Part shown: one piece after another, positions 29,433-38,925 of the stretch
How the letters are laid out: each line of letters opens with the position of its first letter
How positions within the stretch are numbered: position 1 is the first letter of the stretch
From: an uncultured Clostridia bacterium
GTDB lineage: Bacteria > Bacillota > Clostridia > Oscillospirales > Acutalibacteraceae
Length of the DNA: 64,000 bases
Assembly: GCA_946555465.1 (NCBI GenBank)
Contig: CAMNST010000006.1
Coordinates: 62,001-126,000, forward strand
Direction: 5' to 3'
Made by a program: the position numbers and the translations under genes
Notes under the pieces: generated by a model
The model's database searches: none
What the model saw: the letters and a program-made list of their open reading frames with translations, nothing else
What the model was told of the DNA's origin: nothing

Positions 29433-30650
29433 TTATTTTTTATATGCTGTTTTAATTCTTTCAATAGCCTCAATGGTTTTTTCTGCGTTACCGAAAGATG
29501 TCAGTCTGAAATAACCCTCGCCGGCAGGACCGAAACCTGAGCCCGGTGTACCTACAACCTGACATTTTTCAAGAAGTTCATCAAAGAACTCCCAAGAGGT
29601 ATAGCCTTCAGGAACTCTGAGCCATACGTAAGGTGAATTTACACCGCCGTAGCACTCAAATCCTGCGTCACAGAGACCTTCGTAAATAACTCTTGCATTT
29701 TTCTGATAATAAGCAAGTGTTTCTTTAATCTGCTTCTGGCCTTCCTCAGTGTAAATGGCCTCGGCTGCTCTCTGTGTTATATAAGAAACGCCGTTGAACT
29801 TAGTTGCCTGGCGGCGTGCCCAGAGAGGATTAAGGCTTGTACCATTAAATACAAGTTCCTTCGGCACAACGGTATACCCGCAGCGCATACCTGTAAAACC
29901 TGCTGTTTTTGAGAAAGAACGAAGTTCGATTGCACAGGTTTTTGCACCCTCAATTTCATAAATTGACTTTGGAATATTTTCGTCAACAACGAATGCTTCA
30001 TATGCTGAATCAAAAAGAATAAGTGAGTTATGCTCGTTTGCAAAATCAACCCATTTTTTGAGTTGCTCTTTTGTTGCAACCATACCTGTAGGATTGTTAG
30101 GGAAACAAAGATAAATCACATCCGGAATTTCTTTCGGGATATCAGGTGTAAAGTTATTTTCAGCGGTACATGGCATATAGATGATATTTGACCAAAGACC
30201 GTTTTCATCTTTTTCACCGCTTCTGCCTGCCATAACATTTGTATCAACGTAAACAGGATAAACCGGATCACAGATAGCAACTTTATTATCTACAGAAAAA
30301 ATATCGCCGATATTTCCGCAGTCGCTTTTTGCACCGTCAGAAAGGAAAATTTCATCTTTTTCAATATCAATTCCCCTGTCAGTATAATCATTTTTAAGTA
30401 TAGCGTCAAGAATGAAATCATAACCATACTCAGGCGGATAACCGCGGAAAGTTTCCTCATTTGCCATTTCATCAACTGCTTTATGCATTGCATCAATAAC
30501 AACAGGAACAAGAGGCTTTGTAACATCACCGATAGAAAGACGGATTACATCTGCATCAGGATGAGCAGCCTGATATTCCCTCTGCTTTTTTGCAACAGTT
30601 GAGAAAAGATAGCTTGACTCAATTTTTAAAAAATTTTCATTAATTTTCAT
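29433..30650 (-). CDS. dapL: LL-diaminopimelate aminotransferase
   Basis: [54 protein letters not shown]. Confidence 0.95.
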   Translation of the reverse strand: MKINENFLKIESSYLFSTVAKKQREYQAAHPDADVIRLSIGDVTKPLVPVVIDAMHKAVDEMANEETFRGYPPEYGYDFILDAILKNDYTDRGIDIEKDEIFLSDGAKSDCGNIGDIFSVDNKVAICDPVYPVYVDTNVMAGRSGEKDENGLWSNIIYMPCTAENNFTPDIPKEIPDVIYLCFPNNPTGMVATKEQLKKWVDFANEHNSLILFDSAYEAFVVDENIPKSIYEIEGAKTCAIELRSFSKTAGFTGMRCGYTVVPKELVFNGTSLNPLWARRQATKFNGVSYITQRAAEAIYTEEGQKQIKETLAYYQKNARVIYEGLCDAGFECYGGVNSPYVWLRVPEGYTSWEFFDELLEKCQVVGTPGSGFGPAGEGYFRLTSFGNAEKTIEAIERIKTAYKK

Positions 30651-30672
30651 ATATTTAAACCTCCAAAATAAT

Positions 30673-31515
30673 CTACAAATTTATTTCACCGTCAAATACA
30701 GTGGATGCCGGACCGCTCATAATAACGCTGTCGTTAAGATTACCGCTCCAGTATATTTTCAAATCACCTCCGAGGAGATGAACGGTTACATTATTATCGG
30801 TAAGACCGCCAAGTATTGCCGCAACAACTGTTGCACAGGTGCCTGTTCCGCAGGCGAGTGTTTCGCCTGTTCCTCTTTCCCAGACACGCATATCAATATT
30901 TTTACGGTCAATTATCTTTGCAAACTCGGTATTTGTTCTTTTGGGAAATCTTTTATGATTTTCAAACATAGGACCGATTTTTTCAATCGAAAAATCTTTA
31001 ACATCCTCATCAATAAAAACAACGGCATGAGGATTGCCCATGGAAACGCATGTCATCTTATACAGATTGCCGTCAACTTCTATTTCTTCATTCAAAACAG
31101 TTTCATTATCGGAAACAACAGGAACCTCGTCTGCTTTTAAGACAGGCGCGCCCATATCAACTTTTACGCTTTCAACTTTGCCGTCACTGCCTAAAGTCAA
31201 ATCAATATATTTGATTTTACCCATAGATTCAATCGACAAAGAAGTTTTATCGGTCAGATTATAATCATAAACATATTTAGCAACGCATCTTATACCATTG
31301 CCGCACATTTCGGCACGGCTTCCGTCAGCATTATACATCACCATTTCAAAATCGGCAATATCTGATTTTTTTATAATAATCATACCATCGCCGCCGATAC
31401 CGAAATGACGGTCGGATACGAACTGAGCAGTTTTAACCTCGTCTTCAATTTTTTCTGCAATACCGTTTACGTAAATGTAATCATTTCCGCATCCATGCAT
31501 CTTTGTAAATTTCAT
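30673..31515 (-). CDS. dapF: Diaminopimelate epimerase
   Basis: [51 protein letters not shown]. Confidence 0.96.
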   Translation of the reverse strand: MKFTKMHGCGNDYIYVNGIAEKIEDEVKTAQFVSDRHFGIGGDGMIIIKKSDIADFEMVMYNADGSRAEMCGNGIRCVAKYVYDYNLTDKTSLSIESMGKIKYIDLTLGSDGKVESVKVDMGAPVLKADEVPVVSDNETVLNEEIEVDGNLYKMTCVSMGNPHAVVFIDEDVKDFSIEKIGPMFENHKRFPKRTNTEFAKIIDRKNIDMRVWERGTGETLACGTGTCATVVAAILGGLTDNNVTVHLLGGDLKIYWSGNLNDSVIMSGPASTVFDGEINL

Positions 31516-31529
31516 ACCATTTCACCCTC
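31481..31529 (-). repeat. Direct repeat copy 1: the real dapF start region
   Basis: tcatttccgcatccatgcatctttgtaaatttcataccatttcaccctc; 47/49 identical to 31623-31671. Confidence 0.95.
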
Positions 31530-31540
31530 GTATTAATCAA

Positions 31541-31616
31541 GTTGCTACAAAACAGTCCACCGGACTGTTTTTCCCAAATCCAAGATTTGGAGCAACGGTC
31601 TCTTTTGCTTCGCAAA
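31541..31616. repeat. Small palindromic (cloverleaf-like) repeat element between the duplicated dapF 5' ends
   Basis: Closing GTTGCT (31541-31546)/AGCAAC (31591-31596); AAAACAGTCC-acc-GGACTGTTTT; CCAAATC-caa-GATTTGG; then TTTTGC-ttc-GCAAAA. Confidence 0.75.
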
Positions 31617-31622
31617 ATTCAC

Positions 31623-31671
31623 TCATTTCCGCATCCGTGCATCTTTGTAAATTTCATACCATTTCACCTTC
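31623..31671 (-). repeat. Direct repeat copy 2: duplicated dapF 5' end encoding [12 protein letters not shown]
   Basis: tcatttccgcatccgtgcatctttgtaaatttcataccatttcaccttc. Confidence 0.95.
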
Positions 31672-31776
31672 ACATAAGTTAAGTTTTTCTTTCTCAACTA
31701 TTATATCCGGAAATATTTGCCGATAAAACGATAAATCGTGCTCTTGAATATGCAAATAATGCTGTATTCACTTTAA

Positions 31777-32295
31777 TTATCCGCCGAAATCGTTAACGAT
31801 TTCTTTTGCAAGGTCTATCAGTTTTTTTCCGCTTTTCATACTTTTCTGCTGTAAATATTTATGAGCCTGGATTTCACTGATATTCATTTCATTCATTATA
31901 ATTATTTTTGCATTCGATATAATTTCATTTTCATCATCTTTTCTTCTTGTAAATGAAGAACGTGAACTGACAAGAACAGAAACAATGTGCAAAAATTCAT
32001 CTCTGTTTACAGGCAGAGCCAAATTTATAAGATTGCCTGAAAAATCATCTTTTCCGTTTTTTGAAAGAGCTATAACATCACATCCTGCAGGCAGGTTTTC
32101 TGCAAGCACGCCGGCACTCATATCACTTAAAATTGAAGAACATACAACAACGCATTCGTTAATGCCCTGTGCAATATTTAAAACACTTGAGCCGAGTGCG
32201 CAAACATAAGAAACATGAAACCCTTCACTTTCAATCAGGGCGCGGAGTTTCAGTGCCGTTTCCTTGGCGGGATATGCAACGATAATATCCTTCAT
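31777..32295 (-). CDS. ANTAR-domain response-regulator-like protein (RNA-binding antiterminator family)
   Basis: Receiver-like N-terminus; C-terminal IISNAKIIIMNEMNISEIQAHKYLQQKSMKSGKKLIDLAKEIV matches ANTAR helix layout. Start at MKDIIV (32295). Confidence 0.8.
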   Translation of the reverse strand: MKDIIVAYPAKETALKLRALIESEGFHVSYVCALGSSVLNIAQGINECVVVCSSILSDMSAGVLAENLPAGCDVIALSKNGKDDFSGNLINLALPVNRDEFLHIVSVLVSSRSSFTRRKDDENEIISNAKIIIMNEMNISEIQAHKYLQQKSMKSGKKLIDLAKEIVNDFGG

Positions 32296-32571
32296 AAAAC
32301 TCCCTTCCATATTTATTGCTTTTTTATTGTCATAATTTAGAATACCTTAAAATCTTTTTTATTATACCATATAAATATACTTACATTCAATACCAAATAT
32401 GAACGATTTTATACTTGTTCACATTGCAACAAAATACACATATTTTTAAAAAAATAAAAATATTTTTGTAACAAAATAGCCAAAAACACCTTGATTAATT
32501 TATACAAAGGTGATATATTATAACTATAATTACCAATTACACTCAAAAGGTATGCCAAAGGAGATGAAAAA

Positions 32572-34488
32572 ATGGCTGAGGTTAAGAAAGAGTATGAATT
32601 CCCGCTTTATCTTTTTCATAGCGGAAAGAATTATAAAGCATATGAATTCTTCGGCTGTCATAAACTGAAAGACCATCGTTTTGTTTTCAGAGTCTGGGCA
32701 CCTCACGCAGCAAATGTCTGCGTTGCAGGTGATTTCAACAACTGGAACGAAAGTGAAGGAATTATGACCCAGATTTCACCGGGTATATGGGAGGCTGAAA
32801 TCGACGGTGTAAATAATTATGACTGCTATAAATATGCAATTACAACAAAAAGCGGAAAAATAAATATGAAAGCAGACCCTTATGCTGTTCATTCTGAAAC
32901 ACGCCCGGGAACAGCATCAAAGGTTTATGTTGAAAAAAATTACAAATGGAAAGACAAAAAATGGCGTGAAAACTCCAAGAAAGGCAATATTCTTGAAAAA
33001 CCCGTAAATATTTATGAAATTCACTTCGGTTCATGGAAACAACATGAAAACGGCGATTTTCTTTCATACAGGCAGATGGCGGAAGAACTTGTGCCTTATG
33101 TAAAAGAAATGGGATATACCCATATTGAAATGATGCCTATTACTGAATATCCGTTTGACGGTTCGTGGGGATATCAGGTCACGGGTTACTTTTCACCTAC
33201 CTCACGTTACGGAACACCTGACGATTTAATGTATTTTATCGATTGCTGTCATAATGCAAATATAGGTGTTATTCTTGACTGGGTTCCTGCACATTTTCCG
33301 AAAGATGCCCACGGACTTTACGAATTTGACGGAGAATGCACATATGAATATTCAGATTTGAAAAAAGGTGAACATAAAGAATGGGGCACAAGGGTTTTTG
33401 ACTACGGCAAAAACGAGGTTAAATCCTTTCTTATTTCCTCTGCAATGTATTGGGTTGATAAATTCCATTTTGACGGACTTCGTGTTGACGCTGTTGCTTC
33501 AATGCTTTATCTTGATTACGGAAGAGAAGACGGGCAATGGACACCCAACAAAAACGGAGGAAGAGAAAATCTTGAGGCAGTTGAATTTTTCCGTGAACTC
33601 AACTGCACTATGTTCAAAGAACATCCCGAGGTTATGATGATTGCAGAGGAATCAACTGCATGGCCTATGATTACAATGCCGACTGATATAGGCGGATTGG
33701 GATTCAACTTCAAATGGAATATGGGCTGGATGAACGATATGCTTCGCTACACATCCATGGATCCACTGTTCAGAAAAGGAAACCACAACTGTATAACTTT
33801 CAGTTTCTTTTATGCTTTCAGTGAAAATTTCATTTTGCCGATAAGCCACGATGAAGTTGTTCACGGAAAAGCAAGTCTCATCGGAAAAATGCCCGGCGAC
33901 TACGATATGAAATTTGACGGAGTAAGATTGTTTTTCGCCTATATGTTTGCCCATCCCGGCAAAAAACTCCTGTTTATGGGAAGCGAATTCGGTCAGTTCA
34001 TTGAATGGAATTACAAACAGGGGCTTGATTGGCTGCTGCTTGACTATGAAAAACACAAAAAACTCCAGAATTTCACAAAAGAACTCAACAAATTTTATTT
34101 ATCAAACCCGGCACTCTGGGAAATTGATTACAGTTGGGAAGGTTTTCAGTGGATTTCCAGCGAAGATAATGCAAATTCTATTATTGCTTTCAGAAGAATC
34201 GACAAAAAAGGTAAAGAACTTATTGCTATATTTAACTTTACGCCGAACAGTTTTAACGATTATAAAATAGGTGTGCCGGAAGCAGGAACATATAAAGTTG
34301 TTCTTGATACATCACTTTCAAAATACGGAGGAACAAAACCCCGTTTATCAGGCACCTATAAATCAAAAAAAGAACCTATGCACGGTCTTGATAACAGCAT
34401 AGGAATAAAACTGAACGGACTGTCCGCAGTTTATCTTGAAAAAAATGATATTAAGGTTAAGGAGAGAAAAAATGGCACAAAAAACTAA
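32572..34488 (+). CDS. glgB: 1,4-alpha-glucan branching enzyme
   Basis: [76 protein letters not shown]. Confidence 0.96.
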   Translation: MAEVKKEYEFPLYLFHSGKNYKAYEFFGCHKLKDHRFVFRVWAPHAANVCVAGDFNNWNESEGIMTQISPGIWEAEIDGVNNYDCYKYAITTKSGKINMKADPYAVHSETRPGTASKVYVEKNYKWKDKKWRENSKKGNILEKPVNIYEIHFGSWKQHENGDFLSYRQMAEELVPYVKEMGYTHIEMMPITEYPFDGSWGYQVTGYFSPTSRYGTPDDLMYFIDCCHNANIGVILDWVPAHFPKDAHGLYEFDGECTYEYSDLKKGEHKEWGTRVFDYGKNEVKSFLISSAMYWVDKFHFDGLRVDAVASMLYLDYGREDGQWTPNKNGGRENLEAVEFFRELNCTMFKEHPEVMMIAEESTAWPMITMPTDIGGLGFNFKWNMGWMNDMLRYTSMDPLFRKGNHNCITFSFFYAFSENFILPISHDEVVHGKASLIGKMPGDYDMKFDGVRLFFAYMFAHPGKKLLFMGSEFGQFIEWNYKQGLDWLLLDYEKHKKLQNFTKELNKFYLSNPALWEIDYSWEGFQWISSEDNANSIIAFRRIDKKGKELIAIFNFTPNSFNDYKIGVPEAGTYKVVLDTSLSKYGGTKPRLSGTYKSKKEPMHGLDNSIGIKLNGLSAVYLEKNDIKVKERKNGTKN

Positions 34489-35680
34489 TGTTGTAGCAAT
34501 GCTTCTTGCAGGGGGCCAGGGAAGCCGACTTGGCGTTCTTACAAAAAACATTGCCAAACCAGCCGTACCATACGGCGGAAATTACAGAATCATAGACTTT
34601 CCGCTTTCCAACTGTGTTAACAGCGGAATTTACACTGTCGGTGTTCTGACCCAGTATCAGCCGCTTGAACTTAATGACTATCTCGGAAACGGCCAGCCAT
34701 GGGATCTTGACAGACAGCACGGCGGTATTCACATTTTATCGCCATATGAGGCTATCGGCGGTGCAGAATGGTATAAAGGCACTGCCAATGCAATTTATCA
34801 GAACATAAACTTTATTGAAAAATATGATCCGGAATATGTTGTAATTCTTTCAGGCGACCATATATACAAAATGAATTATGCAAAAATGGTTGATTTCCAC
34901 AAAAAGAATGACGCAGCATGCACCATTGCCGTTCTTGAAGTTCCGTGGGAAGAGGCATCACGCTTTGGCATTCTTGCCACCAAAGATAATGACGAAATCT
35001 ATGAATTTGCAGAAAAACCGGCCCAGCCCAAGAGCAACAAAGCATCAATGGGTGTTTATGTTTTCAGTTGGGATAAACTTAAACAGTATCTTATTCAGGA
35101 TGAAAACACCGAAGGTTCTGCAAACGATTTCGGCAAAAACATAATACCGACAATGCTTAATGCCGGTGAAAGAATGTTTGCATTCCCGTTCCAGGGTTAC
35201 TGGAAAGATGTCGGCACAATCGACTCTCTCTGGGAGGCTAATCTTGATATCATCAATCCTAATGTTGATCTTGATCTCAGTGATACGAGTTGGAGAATTT
35301 ATTCAAGAAATCCGATGGCGCCTCCGCATTATATCGGCAAAAATGCCGTTGTTGAGAACTCTTCAATAAGTGAAGGCTGTGAAATTGAAGGTGACGTTGA
35401 TTACAGCGTAATCTCTTCAAATGTTGTTATCGAAGAAAACGCCGATGTTAAATACAGCGTTATTATGCCGGGTGCAACAATAAAAAAAGGTGCAAAGGTT
35501 TATTATTCAATCGTTGCCGAAAATGCCGTTATTGAAGAAGACGCTAAAATAGGCGAGATTCCGGAACAACTTGAAAACCCCGAAGAATGGGGCATTCCGG
35601 TTATAGGTGCAGGCGCAACAATTACAAAGGGCAAATATGTAGCGCCCGGAGTGATGGTTAAATCAGGAGAGGAGGTATAA
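34472..35680 (+). CDS. glgC: Glucose-1-phosphate adenylyltransferase
   Basis: [58 protein letters not shown]. Start at 34472; overlaps glgB by 17 nt. Confidence 0.96.
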   Translation: MAQKTNVVAMLLAGGQGSRLGVLTKNIAKPAVPYGGNYRIIDFPLSNCVNSGIYTVGVLTQYQPLELNDYLGNGQPWDLDRQHGGIHILSPYEAIGGAEWYKGTANAIYQNINFIEKYDPEYVVILSGDHIYKMNYAKMVDFHKKNDAACTIAVLEVPWEEASRFGILATKDNDEIYEFAEKPAQPKSNKASMGVYVFSWDKLKQYLIQDENTEGSANDFGKNIIPTMLNAGERMFAFPFQGYWKDVGTIDSLWEANLDIINPNVDLDLSDTSWRIYSRNPMAPPHYIGKNAVVENSSISEGCEIEGDVDYSVISSNVVIEENADVKYSVIMPGATIKKGAKVYYSIVAENAVIEEDAKIGEIPEQLENPEEWGIPVIGAGATITKGKYVAPGVMVKSGEEV

Positions 35681-35682
35681 TT

Positions 35683-36801
35683 ATGAACGGAAAAAGAGTT
35701 TTAGGCATCATTTTTGCCAATATTCACGAAGAGTCACTTGACTCACTTACTGCTACAAGAACTATGGGTTCGGTTCCATTCTGTTCAAGATACCGCTTAA
35801 TTGACTTCCCTCTTTCAAATATGGTGAACAGCGGAGTTGCAAAAATCGGTGTTGTAACAAACGCAAATTTCCAATCTCTTATGGATCACGTAGGCACAGG
35901 AAAGCCATGGGATTTGAGCAGAAAATCAGACGGTCTTTATCTTCTTCCTCCGTTTTCTGTAGGAAGTGCATCAATGTGGGGCAATAGAATTGATGCTATT
36001 TATGGAAACATGAGTTTTCTCCAGCAGTCAAACCAGACCTATGTCCTTATGTCAGACTGTAACAATGTGCTTTCCATCGATTATTCCGAATTGTTCAATG
36101 CACACGAAGAAAGCGGTGCAGATATAACTATTCTCGGTGTTAAAGGAAAAATGCCGAAAAACATCGGTTCTGTTCTCTGCTTTGACAAGGTTGATGAAGA
36201 CGGAAGAATTACAGAAATGAGCCTTGATAAAAAAACAGACGGCGATGTTTTCCATTCCTGCAACATAATGATTATGAAGAAATATCTTCTTGAAACACTT
36301 GTTACCACTGCTCATTCAAAAAATGAAATTTCATATCAGAGAAATATTATTATGGCAAATGTGGGCAAACTTAGAATTCACGCTTTTGATGCAACAGACA
36401 GTTTTGTGGGCACGGTTGACTCTATTCAGAGTTATTATGACATTTCAATGTCTGTTCTTGAAAAGGAAAACAGACAAAAACTTTTCTCTTATCCTATTTT
36501 AACCAAAGAACGTGATGATATGCCAACGATATACGGTCCTGACTCATCACTTAAAAATTCTCTTGTGGCAGACGGCTGCATTATCAAGGGTAAAGTTGAA
36601 AACTGCATTGTTTTTAAAGGTGTTAAGATTGGAAAAGACACAGTTGTTAAAGATTCTATCCTTATGCAGGATACTGTTATAGGCGACAACTCAAAGATAA
36701 GTTGCGTTATTGCAGATAAAAATGTCAGCATAAAAGACAGTGTTGAACTTTCCGGAGCAGATACATTCCCTATCTGCCTTACTAAGAATACAAGAGTTTA
36801 A
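35683..36801 (+). CDS. glgD: Glucose-1-phosphate adenylyltransferase-like regulatory subunit
   Basis: ADP-Glc pyrophosphorylase fold lacking the GGxGxRL loop (IIFANIHEESLDSLTATRTMGSVPFCSRYRLIDFPLSNMVNSG); follows glgC. Confidence 0.93.
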   Translation: MNGKRVLGIIFANIHEESLDSLTATRTMGSVPFCSRYRLIDFPLSNMVNSGVAKIGVVTNANFQSLMDHVGTGKPWDLSRKSDGLYLLPPFSVGSASMWGNRIDAIYGNMSFLQQSNQTYVLMSDCNNVLSIDYSELFNAHEESGADITILGVKGKMPKNIGSVLCFDKVDEDGRITEMSLDKKTDGDVFHSCNIMIMKKYLLETLVTTAHSKNEISYQRNIIMANVGKLRIHAFDATDSFVGTVDSIQSYYDISMSVLEKENRQKLFSYPILTKERDDMPTIYGPDSSLKNSLVADGCIIKGKVENCIVFKGVKIGKDTVVKDSILMQDTVIGDNSKISCVIADKNVSIKDSVELSGADTFPICLTKNTRV

Positions 36802-36812
36802 GGAGGAAAACA

Positions 36813-38231
36813 ATGAAAGTATTATATGTTGCCTCCGAGGCACTTCCCTTTATGGCATCAGGCGGACTTGGTGATGTTGCCGGTTCGCTTCCGGTTGCTC
36901 TGAGGAAAAGACTTATAGGATGCCGTGTGGTTATGCCGCTTTACGACAGCATCAAGCAGGAATATAAAGACAAGATGAAGTTTATAACATCCATTTCCGT
37001 TCCTGTTTCGTGGAGACGCCAGTATTGCGGTGTATTTGAAGCGAAAGCAAATGGAGTTATCTATTATTTCCTTGATAATCAGTATTATTTCAAGCGTGAC
37101 GGAATTTACGGTCACTACGATGATGCCGAAAGATTTGCATTTTTTGCAAGAGCGGTTCTTGAAATTATACCCGTAATTGACTGGAAACCCGACATCATTC
37201 ACTGCAACGACTGGCAAAGCGCTCTTACACCGCTTTATTACAGTTGTTATTATGCAAACAGAATGGGTTATGAAAACATCAAAACCGTTTTTACAATTCA
37301 TAACATTCAGTATCAGGGAAAATATGGTGACGAACTTTTAAACGATGTTCTCGGCATTGCTCCCGAACATAACAATCTGATTTTATATGACGGACTTGTA
37401 AACTTTATGAAAGCGGGCATTGAATGCGCCAATATGGTTACAACTGTTTCGCCAACATACGCAAAAGAAATTCTTGACCCTTGGTTCAGCCACGGCCTTG
37501 ACCCGATTCTCAATCAGCGCAGTTGGAAACTCTGCGGTATATTAAACGGTATTGATGTTGACGGTTATAATCCTGAAACCGACAAGGATATTTGGGCAAA
37601 TTACAACGCCGAAGATTTTTCTGCAAAAGCAAAAAATAAAGAAGAACTTCAAAAAATGATGGGTCTTAATGTTGATGCAAATACACCCGTTATCGGAATT
37701 GTAACAAGACTTGTCGGCCACAAAGGCGTTGACCTTATGAGAGAAGTTCTTGAAAAGAGTATCTGTGAAAGAAACATTCAGTATGTTATGCTCGGAAGCG
37801 GTGAATGGCAGTATGAAAACTATTTCCGCTACCTTCACGATAAATATCCTGACAAAGTCGGCATCACAATCGGATTTGTACCCGACCTTGCAAGAAAAAT
37901 TTATGCAGGTGCAGATATGTTCCTTATGCCGAGTAAATCTGAACCCTGCGGTCTTTCCCAGATGGTGGCACTTCGTTACGGAACAGTTCCCATTGTTCGC
38001 GAAACAGGCGGTCTTAAAGACTCAATCAGCGACAGCGGCGACGGCGAAGGCAACGGCTTTACATTCAAATCATATAATGCTTACGATATGCTTGGTGCAA
38101 TCTATCGCGCAGAAGATGCATACCGCAGCGGCAGTTGGGATATTCTTGTTAAAAGAGCGCTCGACTGTGATATGAGTTGGGGCAAAAGTGCAAACGAATA
38201 CATCAAAATGTACCGCGGTTTGCTTAAATAA
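36813..38231 (+). CDS. glgA: Glycogen synthase, ADP-glucose type
   Basis: MKVLYVASEALPFMASGGLGDVAGSLP, TIHNIQYQGKYG, MPSKSEPCGLSQMVALRYGTVPIVRETGGLKDSI. Confidence 0.97.
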   Translation: MKVLYVASEALPFMASGGLGDVAGSLPVALRKRLIGCRVVMPLYDSIKQEYKDKMKFITSISVPVSWRRQYCGVFEAKANGVIYYFLDNQYYFKRDGIYGHYDDAERFAFFARAVLEIIPVIDWKPDIIHCNDWQSALTPLYYSCYYANRMGYENIKTVFTIHNIQYQGKYGDELLNDVLGIAPEHNNLILYDGLVNFMKAGIECANMVTTVSPTYAKEILDPWFSHGLDPILNQRSWKLCGILNGIDVDGYNPETDKDIWANYNAEDFSAKAKNKEELQKMMGLNVDANTPVIGIVTRLVGHKGVDLMREVLEKSICERNIQYVMLGSGEWQYENYFRYLHDKYPDKVGITIGFVPDLARKIYAGADMFLMPSKSEPCGLSQMVALRYGTVPIVRETGGLKDSISDSGDGEGNGFTFKSYNAYDMLGAIYRAEDAYRSGSWDILVKRALDCDMSWGKSANEYIKMYRGLLK

Positions 38232-38234
38232 AAT

Positions 38235-38274
38235 AAAAAAACGTATTGCTCATAACGGGCAATACGTTTTTTTA
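38235..38274. terminator. Terminator of the glg operon
   Basis: aaaaaacgtattgctcataacgggcaatacgttttttta. Confidence 0.9.
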
Positions 38275-38288
38275 TTCTATAGATATGA

Positions 38289-38831
38289 TTAATAATTTTC
38301 TGCCTTTATTTCAAAGTATGCTTTTGCATGCTTACATACCGGGCAAACGTTAGGCACTTCCTTGCCGATAATAATATGGCCGCAGTTGGAGCAGACCCAT
38401 ATCTTATCTTCATCACGGCTGAATACAAGACCGCCCTCAACATTCTCAAGCAATTTAAGAAATCTTTGTTCATGCTCTTTCTCTATCTTGGCAACCTCGT
38501 CAAAAAGAAAAGCAATATGGTCAAATCCCTCTTCCCTTGCCTCTTCGGCAAACTTGGCATACATATCAGTCCACTCGTAATTTTCACCGGCTGCCGCATC
38601 TTTAAGATTTACGCCTGTATCTTTCCACTCGCCGCCATTTAAAAGTTTAAACCAGATTTCAGCGTGCGCTCTTTCATTATCTGCAGTTTCCATAAACAAA
38701 TCTGCAATCTGATTAAAACCGTCCTTGCGTGCTTTTTCAGAATAGAAAGTATATTTATTTCGTGCCTGGCTCTCGCCTGCAAATGCAGCCATCAGGTTTG
38801 CCTGTGTTTTGGTTGATTGTAAATCTTTCAA
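38289..38831 (-). CDS. Rubrerythrin (C-terminal rubredoxin domain)
   Basis: [73 protein letters not shown]. Likely TTG start at 38831 behind AGGAG. Confidence 0.94.
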   Translation of the reverse strand: MKDLQSTKTQANLMAAFAGESQARNKYTFYSEKARKDGFNQIADLFMETADNERAHAEIWFKLLNGGEWKDTGVNLKDAAAGENYEWTDMYAKFAEEAREEGFDHIAFLFDEVAKIEKEHEQRFLKLLENVEGGLVFSRDEDKIWVCSNCGHIIIGKEVPNVCPVCKHAKAYFEIKAENY

Positions 38832-38925
38832 AAAAATCACTCCTATCTCTATTATATTTAACCATATAAGGAAAAATATACACAAACAGGAGTGATAACT
38901 TAACATATTAAATTATTCATTGCAG

